Below, in pieces: positions 12,600-24,669 of a stretch of DNA of 64,000 bases (its first letter is position 1; every line of letters begins with the position of its first letter). The notes beneath the pieces are model-generated. The model made no database searches, was not told the DNA's origin, and saw only the letters and a list, made by a program, of their open reading frames with translations. The stretch is from Corbicula japonica (lineage: Eukaryota > Mollusca > Bivalvia > Venerida > Cyrenidae), in assembly GCA_038501625.1 (NCBI GenBank), contig JAZAYU010000001.1:2232001-2296000 (forward strand). Direction: 5' to 3'. The position numbers and the translations under genes are program-made.

Positions 12600-13440
12600 A
12601 CAACCTCTGTGTTACAGGAGGCAAAATTGGGTTTTAATTAGGTTTAGGGTCATTTATAACTATTTTTGCCTTTAAAATGCCACAATTGATACCCTGGGTG
12701 GCCCAGTTTGCATATGTCAGCTCAAAAAGTTAGTTGCTTTAAGTAGTTGAGATGTTTTACTATTATTCATAACCATGTTTTTGAGAAATTTGATGTTTTT
12801 CAATTTTTATTTGCAAGAAATGAATTCTTAGGTTTAGCCGCTTTGGCCACAAACGCGTACCAGAATAGATGGTGTCGGAAAATTCATCATAGTGAGTTCA
12901 TTTTTTGCTAACTGAAACCTGAAACTTGGTAGATATATTGCAAATATCATATTATTAAATAAAAACAGAAAATATAAGATATTGAAAAAGATATTGAATA
13001 ACACAAATTTTTTTATAGGCTAATTACTTGTAAATAGTCCACCGGATGTTCCTACTCAGACAATGGCTGACACTAAATAGTCCCATTTTTTGCCTTAAAT
13101 GGCTAGTGTGGCCTGAAAAGAACATGTTTAGTAAATGAGATGACACACTGATAGCATATTTATGCTTGGAAATGCAGTATATGAAAAAGGCCCTGGTTTT
13201 AGGATGGCATATATAAAACAATTTTGAAGTTCACACAGAAGTGAAAAAACAGACCACCGGTTTCAAGGTGACAAATCTCTGTTAATTGATACATGACCCC
13301 TACTTTTCTTGCTGGAAATGGACAGTAGAAACACTTAGCTTAAAAAGCATGTAAGTTACCCCCTATTCAAAGGGTACCAGCTGGCAGCCTTTTGAAACAT
13401 GTCATGTTTACTATAGTTTATATAGGGAAGTCTATTTACA
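12600..13440 (-). repeat. dispersed repeat B, copy 1
   Basis: The reverse complement of this stretch aligns along its length with 60300-61160 and partly with 61286-61755. Shared phrases include GGACTATTTACAAGTAATTA (as its complement here), CCTAAGAATTCATTTCTTGC and CATGACATGTTTCAAAAGG. Small indels interrupt all frames and no conserved protein emerges, so it is probably a non-autonomous element. Confidence 0.8.
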
Positions 13441-14267
13441 GGTCAATTCAAACGGTGTGCACGTAAAAATTATAATGCTGTGAAATCGGAAACTACCGCA
13501 GACGTCCTTAATGACACTGATCCACGTTTCACAGCACAAAACAACTTAAGCACTCCTTACATACACATTAAACAACAAACGCTATTGCATTGGTAATGAA
13601 ATGTAGGAGCAAGTTCTTAATGCATAAAAACGCTACTTAAAAGGCTTTCAAATTATCCGAAATTCACAGTGCTACAGTAAAAGTACTTAACCGGTACATT
13701 CAAGAATGACAACAAGCCATCTATTTTTGTTTCCTCTTTCCAATGAAAATTTGTCTTGGGATTTTGCAAATATTGTATCTCATTCTATCATCAAAACCTT
13801 TACAGGTAGAATTCCCCGGGGCACGACACATCAGCTGGTGTTCTGAAATGTAAATATCTGTGAACATCAGTTGTCGTGTAAGTGATCATGACAAAATCGC
13901 CATTTGAGAAACTTAGTGAAAATATTTTGTAGCATCATGAATAAAAAAGACGTGTTCGTGCATAACTATTCATATAATGGATATGCTTACAAAATACGAC
14001 ATTACAAATAGTGATAACTTAATCTTATAAACAGCCTGTTGGAATTTCAATGAAAATGGATTTATATTGTAGTAGGAATAAGGTTTGTAAATGTTATCTT
14101 TCACATTTTATAAAACAAATATATTTTAATAACATTGAATACTTCGTTAGTAATGAAGTAACGAAACAGATTCTGTGCTTGTCATCTGGCAGCTGCTTGG
14201 TCAAGTTGGTAATCTTGGCAAAGTTGGCGAGACAGGCCACCTATAGCCGGTAACAGTTCTGGACCTA

Positions 14268-14440
14268 AGATAATAAAACTGAGAATATAGACAAGTCCCA
14301 AAAATCACAAGCATCTGATTAGCTGAAATAGAGACACAGGAAAATGATTGGCTAAATTGGATACATCCCTCATAGTCAGCCAAACGGATTCTTGCGATTT
14401 GAGACTGGTCTCCAAATTCAGCTTTATAATCTTCGGCGCT
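14268..14440. repeat. foldback MITE family F1, diverged long copy
   Basis: It runs from ATAATAAAACTGAGAATATA to TCAGCTTTATAATCTTCGG, with AGCATCTGATTAGCTGAAAT and its degraded complement inside. Confidence 0.7.
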
Positions 14441-14793
14441 GGATTTTCATCCTCATGCAGATTGATCTGGAGCAGTCTAGAGTTGCGAACATCATTTTGG
14501 CTCTCTGTTTCAGAATCATCCAACAAGGCTGTAACAACACATGACAACAGCATTGCACAGAAACCAAAAATTAAATACTAACGACAGATACGTCACATAG
14601 CAGATAGACACCAACGACTTTGCCGTGCAAAACTCAGCACAACAACCCGGCAAAATCACAAGTGACAAATCGGAAGAACACGAAACAACAACACCGCGTA
14701 ACATAAGACGGTAACTGAACAGGGCCATACTTTAACAGCACTGAGTTATGAAGACAGAGTTAATGAGCATCGCAAAGCAAGAACACAACACAA

Positions 14794-15025
14794 GGTCATA
14801 ACACTGATCAAACTGGGAACCAAATCACGATAAGATCACAGGGTATCAAGTCGTGATCAGGTATACAACAGAGGGTCATAACACTGATCAAACTGGGAAC
14901 CAAATCACGATAAAAGTACAGGGTATCAAGTCGTGATCAGGTATACAACACAGGGTCATAACACTGATAATACAGGGAACCAAATCACGACAAGATCACA
15001 GAGTATCAAGTCGTGATCAGGCAAG
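14794..15025. repeat. three 80-bp tandem units upstream of the laccase gene
   Basis: The unit GGTCATAACACTGAT starts at 14794, 14874 and 14954, a period of exactly 80 bp. The third unit is shortened. Each unit contains CCAAATCACGAT and, about 25 bp later, TCAAGTCGTGATCAGG, so each can pair internally through ATCACGA/TCGTGAT. The array ends about 90 bp before the laccase-like ATG at 15114. Confidence 0.9.
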
Positions 15026-15113
15026 TCGTCATCAACAGACCTTTGACGTATTTCAAGATACCAATTTTTTTTCGGATATTCTGTCTTTTGATCAACGTTT
15101 TTGCAAGGTCAGC

Positions 15114-15972
15114 ATGAATTGTTGGCTTCTTGGCAGTTTCCTTACAACATTCTTTTCTGGCGTCATGTCGGCAATCGATACTTCGTGGAGTGTGCCAACA
15201 TTATCAGGTATTGCAATTTTTATTTATTTTTTATTACAACATTAATCAAACTGTGTTGTGGATATATATCTTTTACGAGTGAAAAATATGTCTCTTCAAA
15301 ATGAGAAAAAACTTTTCAAAACAGCTTGGGCAGTCATTTCTATTAAAACAAAACCGCACTACCGATTAAATTTTGTAGATGCTTATTAATAAACACTAAC
15401 CACCTTAGTGGTTGAAAATATATTTAGTTAATCATTAACAGGCTGGGTAAATCATTCAATGATGCGTTAATACTGATATATAGAAATAAACATCCAAACA
15501 ATTTGAAAACATACTGATTGCACAAAATATCATTTAAACCATTGAATTCAAGGTTAGATGCACGATTTCCGAACTGGGTTCGTTTGGGGAAGTGTTAGAG
15601 TATTAACATGATAATTTTCAACTTTCCGGCCAAAATCCCAATAGATCTACATTTTAAATATTGTGCCTAAAATGGAATTCGAGCAACCTCACTGAACCCC
15701 CTCTGATCCGCCCATGAAATTCATTAAGTCCACGAGATCTTGTCATCTTTGCAGATTATTTGAATCATCCGTGTAGACGGGACTGTCAACAAACAAGTCC
15801 GAGGATATGCGAATACAACTTCACTGTAGAACATTACCAAACATTTTCGCGTGCATGTTACAACTGTCCCCACAATATCACGGACTGTGATCGTCCACAC
15901 TGCGTCCCAGCGGATGGTTTTATAAGAGCTATCAAGGTTGTGAATAGAATGATGCCGGGACCAGCACTTCAT
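15114..15972 (+). CDS. laccase-type multicopper oxidase, first two coding exons (incomplete)
   Basis: Laccase-like multicopper oxidases are secreted or membrane-anchored enzymes that oxidise phenols while reducing oxygen to water. Exon 1 (15114-15207) encodes a 31-residue start with a signal-peptide look: MNCWLLGSFLTTFFSGVMSA, then a polar stretch. It ends G|GTATTG. Exon 2 (15755-15972) follows TTTGCAG and restores the frame through a split Asp codon (phase 1). It ends CAT|GTGAGT (phase 0). The joined 104 residues carry the N-terminal Cys-rich block of animal laccases: NHPCRRDC, then ACYNCP (Cys66, Cys69), TDC (Cys76), RPHC (Cys81) and VVNRMMPGPALH. The copper-ligand HxH motifs lie in later exons, which are not visible because the gene meets a 500-N gap 340 bp later. 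Family identity is confident. The exon 1 assignment rests on the signal peptide and matching phase. Function in shell or cuticle chemistry would be inference. Confidence 0.85.
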
Positions 15973-16309
15973 GTGAGTACACGTAGGACCATTATCTATC
16001 AGCAAATTATACGATCCTGTATCAGCTATACTTTAAGAAGAAACGCACCTTTGAAAAATGACTTTATCATTTTAAAACAAAACTTTCGTTCCGTATAGTG
16101 AAATTGCTTTATAAAAATGGATATAAAAATTCATACATTACAATACACAACTAATACGATAGAACATAATGTTACTCTTCCGTTTAATCATTAAATATCC
16201 TATATACGTACTTTCCATGTCAAATGCAGTATATAATAGTTGCGTGTCTTCTTTTATAGTATGCATTTCCACGGTGGCATTTCATTGACATGCACATTTT
16301 GTATTATGA
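15973..16309 (+). other. laccase intron up to the assembly gap
   Basis: The stretch begins with a good donor (GTGAGT). A possible acceptor TTTATAG at about 16251 is followed by sequence whose phase-0 reading does not resemble the next laccase block, so I do not call an exon there. Confidence 0.5.
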
Positions 16310-16809
16310 NNNNNNNNNNNNNNNNNNNNNNNNNNNNNNNNNNNNNNNNNNNNNNNNNNNNNNNNNNNNNNNNNNNNNNNNNNNNNNNNNNNNNNNNNNN
16401 NNNNNNNNNNNNNNNNNNNNNNNNNNNNNNNNNNNNNNNNNNNNNNNNNNNNNNNNNNNNNNNNNNNNNNNNNNNNNNNNNNNNNNNNNNNNNNNNNNNN
16501 NNNNNNNNNNNNNNNNNNNNNNNNNNNNNNNNNNNNNNNNNNNNNNNNNNNNNNNNNNNNNNNNNNNNNNNNNNNNNNNNNNNNNNNNNNNNNNNNNNNN
16601 NNNNNNNNNNNNNNNNNNNNNNNNNNNNNNNNNNNNNNNNNNNNNNNNNNNNNNNNNNNNNNNNNNNNNNNNNNNNNNNNNNNNNNNNNNNNNNNNNNNN
16701 NNNNNNNNNNNNNNNNNNNNNNNNNNNNNNNNNNNNNNNNNNNNNNNNNNNNNNNNNNNNNNNNNNNNNNNNNNNNNNNNNNNNNNNNNNNNNNNNNNNN
16801 NNNNNNNNN
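16310..16809. other. assembly gap, exactly 500 N
   Basis: A round run of 500 N is normally a placeholder for unknown length. The + strand laccase gene enters it from the left and the - strand GT92-1 gene should enter it from the right. Both lack their downstream exons here. Confidence 0.99.
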
Positions 16810-16860
16810 AAGTCCAGCGTGTGCGTTTGACACTTTGAATATTTATATAAAAAATCATAC

Positions 16861-17065
16861 CTTTTGTTTTGCCACTGACCGTTCTGGACAAGGCGGTAAC
16901 CCAATGGGTTCTCTATGTCGTTAATTATATATGGTGTTTTATTTGAATTGACATACTTATAACAACATGCTCTCTTTACCTCTCTTCTTTTTTCGCTGAG
17001 TGGGGAGATTGTGTTTTGTGAGTCTAGCGATTCCTGATATGCATATTTCACTTTTTTTTTCATAT
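16861..17065 (+). repeat. Repeat A, right-end copy
   Basis: It begins TTTTGTTTTGCCACTGACCG and ends GATTCCTGATATGCATATTT, the diagnostic right end of the dispersed element seen whole at 46820-48300. The short open frame it produces on the - strand is a repeat artefact. Confidence 0.8.
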
Positions 17066-17365
17066 ATATTTTGTTGGTTACAAAACCATTCAATAATGTA
17101 CACGTCAAACATAACCAACTTAGAAATAAAACATAACAAGCACCAAAATGAATGAGAGAACCGAGTGCTTTTGTTCGTCCCGTATGCATACATGTTTTGT
17201 GATTTCTAGCCTTAAATAAATACAAACACACTTTAAGCTACCATTTATTTATTTCAAGTCGCTTTCCTGATGCTTCTTGTACACTTGTTCACCATGCTAG
17301 AAACTGATTTGGAGTTAGATTTATAAAACTATTTAAGTCTCTATATTTGTATTTATTCTATATAA

Positions 17366-17560
17366 GTGAAATATGCATATGTGGAAATGTCAAACACCCA
17401 CAACCCAGCCTCCCCATGCAGCCAAAAACTAGAAGAGAGAATAAAGGAGCATAGGTTTATAAATAGATCAATTTCAAATTATATACCACAAACAATAGGC
17501 GAAAAAGAGAGCCTTTGGAGTTACCGCATTGAAACATACATTGTCCATCAAACAAATATT
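17366..17560 (-). repeat. Repeat A, fragment (reverse orientation, diverged)
   Basis: Reads as the reverse of the Repeat A right end (GAAATATGCATATG, CAGCCTCCCCATGCAG, ACAAACAATAGGCG). It is truncated 19 bp before the GT92-1 exon border. Confidence 0.65.
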
Positions 17561-17578
17561 CGTACTATCTGCACTTAC

Positions 17579-18075
17579 TTAAGACTGGCCCATCCTTCCT
17601 CTGGTAACGCTATTAAGGCCTTGGTTTCTAAAACATTCATTCTGTTTGGAACATCTGTGGCGTACCATAGCTGACATATAGCTTCGAAGTCTTTCCGTAT
17701 TCTTAAGCCAATTACGTGAATAGATTTTATATGAGCATTAAAGTAGGCAGAGAAAACCAACATAGAATTTCTTACATCCACCGGAAGCCATGTTTCTTCT
17801 TGAATAAGATGCTCAGGAACAATTGTCCTATTACAGAAAGCAGTCCTTGCATATTTCATAACTGCAACATAATCCTGCTGATTTGACGAGTTTTTATGTT
17901 CAAAGTTATCCATCGGTTTATCTTTAATAAGGTGCCGATTATTAAAAGTTTTTATCAAGAAATTTTCACTTGTAAAATAGGAGCAAAAGACAACTGTAAA
18001 AACGACAAAAAATATGGACACAATTAAAGGGAGTTTATTTCCTTTAAAAGCGGCATTTAAAATTTGAAACTCCAT
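17579..18075 (-). CDS. GT92-1: GT92-family glycosyltransferase, exon 1 only
   Basis: This is the N-terminal exon of a Golgi-type GT92 (DUF23) glycosyltransferase, 165 codons plus two bases. The ATG at 18075 opens a short cytosolic tail, a single membrane segment (about residues 15-34, PLIVSIFFVVFTVVFCSYF) and a lumenal stem. The first conserved GT92 block follows (WLPVDVRNSMLVFSAY, then a Cys and LWY). The exon ends TTAA|GTAAGT in phase 2, the same phase as the complete copies GT92-2, -4 and -5. No catalytic exon lies between here and the laccase exons in the sequenced bases, so it is in the 500-N gap, elsewhere, or lost. The sequence is clearly diverged from the other copies, so this is an old paralogue. 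I cannot tell whether the gene is functional. Confidence 0.85.
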
Positions 18076-18320
18076 ATCAACATTCGCCTGTAACCGTTAA
18101 GTTAATATACAAATGATATAACGCAAGCACTACATTTCGCCTGTGGACTCGTGCTGCTGGATCGACGTAGTTTTTAACTTGCGGTATTCCGAAACCACAT
18201 AAAAAATATCAATTTAATTTTTTATCGAAGTTTTTATATTAAAACAAGGTTGTTTAACATGATACAAAATAAAACGGTATTAAAGCGGTCTGTCTGTCTG
18301 TCCGTCTGTCTGTCTGTTGC

Positions 18321-18355
<35 letters not shown>

Positions 18356-19875
18356 TTCTCTCTCTCTCTCTATTTTAAGGCGTTTTAGTCGATTTGCATT
18401 TGATTTGTTCTCCAAAATTATAGATGATATATTATCTGATTGTATAGGAGAGGAGGTGGTAACAGAGCTTATTGCGTCCCCCAATTATTTGTTGTTTTTT
18501 TTCTAGTTAAATTGGAGAACAACATGAAAAATATATGCTCAGTGGAAATTTGAATTTTGTTACTTATTTATCTCTTGATTTTACAAGATATAACATATAG
18601 TTCCTCTACACAGCCAACAAGCAGATAAATGACAGCATATATTTATAAAATGCCAATTTCAAAAGATAACACAAACAATAAAGGAAAATAAGAACTCAGA
18701 GAGGTTACCGATTTGAACCGTTTAGTGGCCAAACACTGGTGATTCAGACAATGTTATTTCGATTTCGCGATGCACCAACCTCACACTTGCGGAGCCATAG
18801 AAAGATGTAATAAAAGAAACATTTTAGTAATATTATACTTGCATGCTGGCCTGTGACAGGCTATAAAATAGAAATTTAGCCAACCATGAACATATTAAAT
18901 TATTTTGTTTAACATCAATTTATTTTGTTAAGCTTACTTTTGAACACCTGATTCCTTACCTTGCTACTTGATGTTGTGAATGTGAAAATAAGGAAATAAG
19001 GAAAATAATTACGATCACACATTTCCTCGATAGTGGTTAGAGTGGTAAATGCAAATACGTAAAGTATTTACATCTGTCTACTGACAAATGAAATACGTTA
19101 ATTTGCAAACTTATAAACTCCTCATAGCATCTTCTCCTACTATGATTTTTAAACTAAAAATCTCCAACCTATATCTAGTCCCCAACAGCTTCGTTAACAG
19201 GTGAGTAATACATAATACATAATTATGTTTTAACAATAGATGTATATCTGATATTTTATGTTTTCAATACATGTTCATAAAAGATCAAAAAGATATTTCT
19301 AGAACATTTTATATTTTGGTTAAAATTAGAATAAGCCGACCTAAAATGTTTTCGTTCTTCACCTTCAACAAGTAAGAACTAACTACATTAATTTAAAATT
19401 ATGTAAAGCGTTCCACAAAAGATAGAACTTATTAGTGTAAAGTTATGTTTTCGAAATACATGTATATCACACTTTTAACAAACTGCACTTATATGAAATA
19501 TTTAAATATGCGGAACGGGTTCTCAATTCATTTGTTTGCAGAGGAAACGCAACTATTTCTGTTTCACAAAGTGTATAGATATATCCCTTTGGTTAAGTGC
19601 TTTAAAGCAATATGTCACACAGAACAATGATCCATATTGCAATTGTTGCAAGCATGTTTGCTCTACAATAATAAAACTTATTTTTGTTATCTATACATTT
19701 GATACCTGCTTTCCGAGCAAAGTTCTGATTACCAATTTCAAGACGGAATGTAATCATTTTGAATGGAACAACTGGCTTGTCACTGAGTACAATTACAGCT
19801 CTTGGCAAGATACTCTTAACAAACACATATATTTGCATAAATGTCAGGCTGCTTGGGTATTTTCTTTTTTAATCA
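18076..19875. other. spacer between GT92-1 and GT92-2, with simple repeat
   Basis: This is the 5' flank of GT92-1 and the 3' flank of GT92-2. Apart from the microsatellite at 18288-18372 I see no repeat or gene. Open frames at about 19445-19886 on both strands match no family. Confidence 0.45.
18288..18372. repeat. TGTC/CT microsatellite
   Basis: A run of TGTC tetramers passes into interrupted CT dinucleotides, about 210 bp upstream of the GT92-1 start codon. Confidence 0.95.
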
Positions 19876-21849
19876 TTATTTTCTGATTTTCGACCATGCC
19901 TCTTCTAAATTGTTAACGAGCATTTCTCCGTATTTCCTCGGGATGATGTCATTAAACACTCTATTTGAATTCAAGTCAAATTCATTATGCCAGTGTCTGT
20001 AGTGATGAAGAAGACCGACACTTTCCGGTACAGTCTCCGCTTTGTTTCGAGTTGGAAGTCCAAGAACATTGTGTATCATCAGTAGACCAGCGTGTGTTGT
20101 TCGAGTAAAGTATTTTGACCTCTGGCGTACTGGATATACTTTCTCTTCATGATATACCTTGCCTAGTGTTGTCAACTTCAATCTGTCTACGTATTTCTTA
20201 AACTTCGGATTCGTTACTTCATTTTCCCATTCTTTTCTGAAAAATGTGTTGAGGAAAATGTATGCACCAGCATTGTGATCAAGTTGCGACAGGAGCTGGG
20301 ACCAAGTTGAGATATTTTCAGACTGTGGAATAATAAATTCATCCAAATCTATATTTACAACAAACTCTGAGACATGTCTATTTCTATACAGACAATCCTG
20401 GAGAGCCGCTAATTGCCCATAGTAGTGTATTTCCTCATTGTTGTGTTCATTCTGTGTGGTTTTAACCTTCATCGGCAATTTCCACTGTACAACATCCACC
20501 AAACCCCATCCTGAATATAATTTTACAATATGATCCACATTCTGTGAAATTGAACAATTGTATACAACAAACTTTTCAGCTCCTAGAACCTTGTTCAGTT
20601 CCAACCACTCGACGAGTTCGTATGTATTGTTATAATGATAATTTAAAGGCGTGAGACAAACGGTAAACCGTCGCTGAAAGTGACCAGGATCCGGATACCA
20701 CTGAACTTTCAGTATATTAGTAGGAGTACCACAGTGGCGAGTGGTAACAGAAACATAGTCCGGTGGCGTCTGTGATCTCATAAAACATTGCAACAGTGAT
20801 GCGGCGTATCTGAAAGATGCAGAAAACGCATAAAAATTGTATCTGTTTTACGGTCTTGATCTCCAAATAACATTTGCTTTACTGTTTCTAGATTGCTTGT
20901 TTTTGGTTTGTCATATTATAATAGCATAAGTTAATTTCAAAGTAAAACACAACAAGTAATTAACAAAAGCATAAAAGTCATTACATTTTGATATATGATT
21001 TTTTTCATAATTTCATTGTCTTTGGGCTGCATCATGATTACATCAGTATGATGTAATTTTGCACTAATGATCGAGTTCATTAGCCCTTTAAAGAACGCCC
21101 TTTGTTAACCCGTTTCATAGTCCTATTATTTTATCCAGGGGTTTATAGGGTTTGTTTGTGTATTATCAATTTTACTAAAGTGTTAAATGGTAAAACAACA
21201 ACAACAACAACAAAAAACAAAAAAGAAACATGAAACTGCAAAACAGTCCCATATTCCCATGTATCTTATACTTATTTAGAGCTATAAACTGTCGAGCTTC
21301 TGTCTTTATCAATATATGGTGTACATTGTATACAGTTTACCTCTTTTTGTGACCCTCTGGTAGAACACGGTCCCTCGCCAACACTTCTTCCACTGATAGC
21401 TTTCCGTCATTGACAAACCACATCAAACAATAATACTGATGCCGTTGTTGTGATGTAGCCGCAACTATCACTACCTTTCTATTTCTTTCTATCCAGAAGG
21501 CAGAAAACACGTAGGCGAGATGTCGATCATCTACTGGTTGCCACTTTTCTTCTGGGGCTGCAATCGGCAAGAACTGATGACGACACGATCCTACAGCTTG
21601 AAAAGATGCGTTTCCCAATGCTTTTGCTTTCTTTTGCACATCCTTCAATGATGATGACGAGGTCATCGTAATATTAAAATATGAATTATTGTTCGTGTTA
21701 ACGTTTGGTACGCTTGAGGTATATATAATCTTTGCTGAACTTTTACTGAATGATTTGTAATTATTGTAATTAATCGTCATCAGAAAAATCAACATGACAG
21801 CTTGAACCACAAGAATGCACGTGCTTAACCTGTAGACGGAAAAATTCAT
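19876..21849 (-). CDS. GT92-2: complete GT92-family glycosyltransferase (480 aa)
   Basis: A Golgi type II membrane glycosyltransferase of family GT92. The best-studied member, C. elegans GALT-1, adds beta-1,4-galactose to core fucose of N-glycans; the acceptor here is unknown. Exon 1 is 21849-21341 and ends AAAAAGAG|GTAAAC. Exon 2 is 20809-19876 and begins after TTTCAG. The phase-2 intron splits Arg170, followed by Tyr171. The protein shows a membrane anchor (about residues 8-26), a Ser/Asn-rich stem, the block WQPVDDRHLAYVFSAF, then in exon 2 FTVCLTPLNYHY, LVEWLELNKVLGAEKFVVYN, and the metal-binding DxD in NIDLDEFIIP (Asp324, Asp326). The C-terminal HHYRHW motif and a Lys-rich end follow. 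Its length is normal for the family and no lesion is seen. It is clearly diverged from GT92-4 and -5, so it is probably an older duplicate. Confidence 0.93.
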
Positions 21850-22516
21850 TTTTATATTAAATATGAAAAGATGTATACTATCACCAAAAAGATTTAAGAA
21901 TTTCTTTAATATGTTCCATTTTAATCAGACATAATTTACTTTACAACCGTATCACTTGTATTACTAGGATATTAAACATAGTACCTTTTATTCAACTAAA
22001 CATCTTGATTGGAGATAATCAAAGCCTTTGTTTTCAAACTATCAGAATCGTATATCTTGCTTTGTTCTTCTTTTAAAAACAATCTTAAAGGCTGATTGAT
22101 CGCTGAAGTTATATCCCACGATCGCAGCTATGGAAGGCGGTTAGCACAATAATTCTATTAACGTTACATATAAAACTCTATTAAAAAGTCAAGCTTGATA
22201 CTTTAATTCTGATTGTAAACAGTGTTGAATATCTCATCAAGTCATATGTTTAGAGTTAAAACAATATGATTAAGGACGATAAACATAGGAGTTCAGCCGG
22301 ACAGTGTTAAATCTATCACTATCAAGGAAATGTTGTGTTAAATAATTCTTCTAGACAGAAGAGAGTCGGATAATGCACTTTTATATACACGATTTCTTCT
22401 AGCTGCGACCAGTTTAAACAAAATGACGTTTATAAATTAAAACCAAATCGCAGGGTGCTGTTCGGCCTTGTAATGCGGGTCATTTCATAAACACCGACTA
22501 AGTCCGCCTATGTTGT
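21850..22516. other. 5' flank of GT92-2
   Basis: AT-rich, no repeat recognised. Unlike GT92-3, -4 and -5, it lacks the shared upstream block described at 45250-45470. Confidence 0.45.
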
Positions 22517-23741
22517 AAGGCCTAAAAAAAAAGGTTTGTTTCTGGTTACATCCTTGAAAAAACAATGGGTCGGTAGGTCGGCTTTCTTTTTTTTTTTTTG
22601 ATTTTTTTTAGGGGAAGGAACCAAGGTCCAGGTATATACCATCTTGGGTGTAAGTAAGTACATCAAAGATTAAAATTGTTAAATTTGAACAGTAGACTCC
22701 GGGAAATCAAATGCACAAATTGTTAGCTAAAATAAAGTTTGTTTGCCCGGAAATGTATTTATCTTTTTTAGAGGTATCTTTTAAGGTATTGAAGTGTAGA
22801 AAAGGGAAAACTCACTGCATTTTATACTGTAATTTCATTGAAACTAATAAACCAGTGTTTCAACTTAAAGTTGAATTGTTTTGCTTAACATGTAATATAA
22901 ATAATTATTCTTTTAATTACAATTAGATGTGTAATGCCGTAATGTGGTTTAATGCGTGGATATTGTTGATTTGTTCATGGCTTTTTTTGTAAAAAAGTAT
23001 GTTGGATATACTTACCTTAATACCTACCACTTTTTGCAACCACTGTGCCTCACTTTTTAACTCGTATTAAGTCGTTTTTAGCTTTACATTCGTGATATTG
23101 TTGAATTAACACATAATCAAATATATACATATCCCGTCAATGATGGTAAAAGTTCTATCACTACCACCAAAGCAGGGTTTATAATGTGATCAGTGCTGTT
23201 TCTTTCACTCATTTTACGATACAAATATCAGTACATAATTGTTCACTCATAAAGCCATTATTGAACGATTCTGCATTTACGCCGTATCACGTATGCACTT
23301 CGAAGAGAAATCTTAATCTATTTGCTTCCTTAATTCTTCAATGAAGTCGTCGGTGGATCAAAATGAATATTTTTACTGGCTCGCCGAACGTTGACATCCA
23401 TGATTGTTTACCTCGGCGAATTCAATCATGGAATTAGCAACGTTGACCCGAAAGCACACGCAAACGGGGTTTACATATAATGACACATGGACAGAAAGCA
23501 CGCGTTTAACAGTTAAAAATAGCATTGGAGAAGAAAGTGAAAGTAAATTTTCCTAAAATGAAACGGTGCTGGCTGTTATTTTGCACCGGACATTGTGTCC
23601 GAAAATAACAGAATTTTTCGTCGGTCAAAAACCCGGTCGGCTTTTCATACAATTTTTTGGGAGGGCTGAAAAAAAGTTTCGGTCGGCGCTAAAAAGAGAC
23701 GGTCGGTCGGGTAACCAGAAACAAACCTATTTTTTAGGCCT
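22517..23741. mobile_element. TIR element (~1.2 kb), ends AGGCCTAAAAAA
   Basis: The left end AGGCCTAAAAAAAAAGGTTT, followed by GTTTCTGGTTAC, is mirrored at 23711-23741 by GTAACCAGAAAC and CCTATTTTTTAGGCCT. The arms are about 31 bp. The interior has GGTCGG-rich patches near both ends and an open frame of 63 codons at 23566, but no transposase is recognised. It is likely non-autonomous. Confidence 0.75.
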
Positions 23742-23966
23742 AATAGGTAATCGTTAACGTTATATTTTTAAGAATGTAAAGTTCATTCATTTAATATCAA
23801 AATAGTTTGATGCAGTTGTAGATTTTTATATCTTATTACTAGTGTTTGTGACAGAACATAAAACCAACACTAAGATGTATATATACGGAGCCACTAAGGT
23901 GACATTTAGAAGACTTTTTTCATTTTCCATTCTTTTTAAGGATATTATTTCGTTTAAACAAATTAT

Positions 23967-24580
23967 TATTTCATTGTCGAGTTGATGTGTGTGTTGGAAT
24001 TAATTCTCTAAGCGAACGAGTACATGTTTGTTCATATGAGAACCTGTTGGTGCAAGTGTAAAGTAGGTAAAACCTAGAAAGGGGTAACAAATTGTTTTCC
24101 CATTGAGTTCTAAGTTGGTGACCTACCGGGTTCCTTTTTTCGTCATTGTTTGTGGTGTCTTATTTGAAATTGATCAATTTATATTATAAACCCCTGCTCC
24201 CTTTTCCTCTCAATTTTTGGCTGTGTTGGAAGGTTGTGTATTTTATAATTATTAATACGATAATACTTTATCTGAAATATAATTTTTCAAATTACCAGCA
24301 GCTTTGGAGGGCGTAAATGATTCATTTTATACTCAGGTACTGAAACTAATTTAAAGCGAAACGTACAGCAGATTCAAATTATACTGTATAAAATTATACA
24401 CCATCATGCTTTTCAATTGCAGCTGTACTTATAACAGTACAATGACCTGTCGTACATTAGGTATATTTTTATGAGATCCATCTAATTTTTAATCAGCTGG
24501 GCTGAAGGTTATAAAGCTGAGATCGGAAACCAGTCTCAAATCTCAAGCATCTGATTGACTGAAATGGGGACACACCTTTA
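23967..24580 (+). repeat. segmental duplication block P, copy 1
   Basis: This stretch is collinear and very similar to 35105-35735. Both carry a diverged Repeat A portion (GTTGGAATTAATTCTCTAAG, GAGAACCTGTTGGTGCAAGT), the segment TTCAAATTACCAGCAGCTTT, and the left arm of an F1 foldback. Here the F1 element is half-size, whereas at 35.7 kb both arms remain. Confidence 0.85.
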
Positions 24581-24669
24581 TGGCAAGGTTGAACAGTGTA
24601 GATCCAGATCAGCCGGAATTTCGTCTGATGTCGGTGCTCTTTTTAATTCCAAAGTGTTGGCAATTTAAG

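Noticed and set aside
16251..16309. Possible third laccase exon after TTTATAG
   Set aside because: The phase-0 reading does not resemble the copper-binding block expected after MPGPALH, and the gap cuts it off.
16240..17231. Long open frames across 16.24-17.23 kb on both strands
   Set aside because: They are produced by the 500-N gap, which is translated as unknown residues. The readable flank on the - strand is Repeat A.
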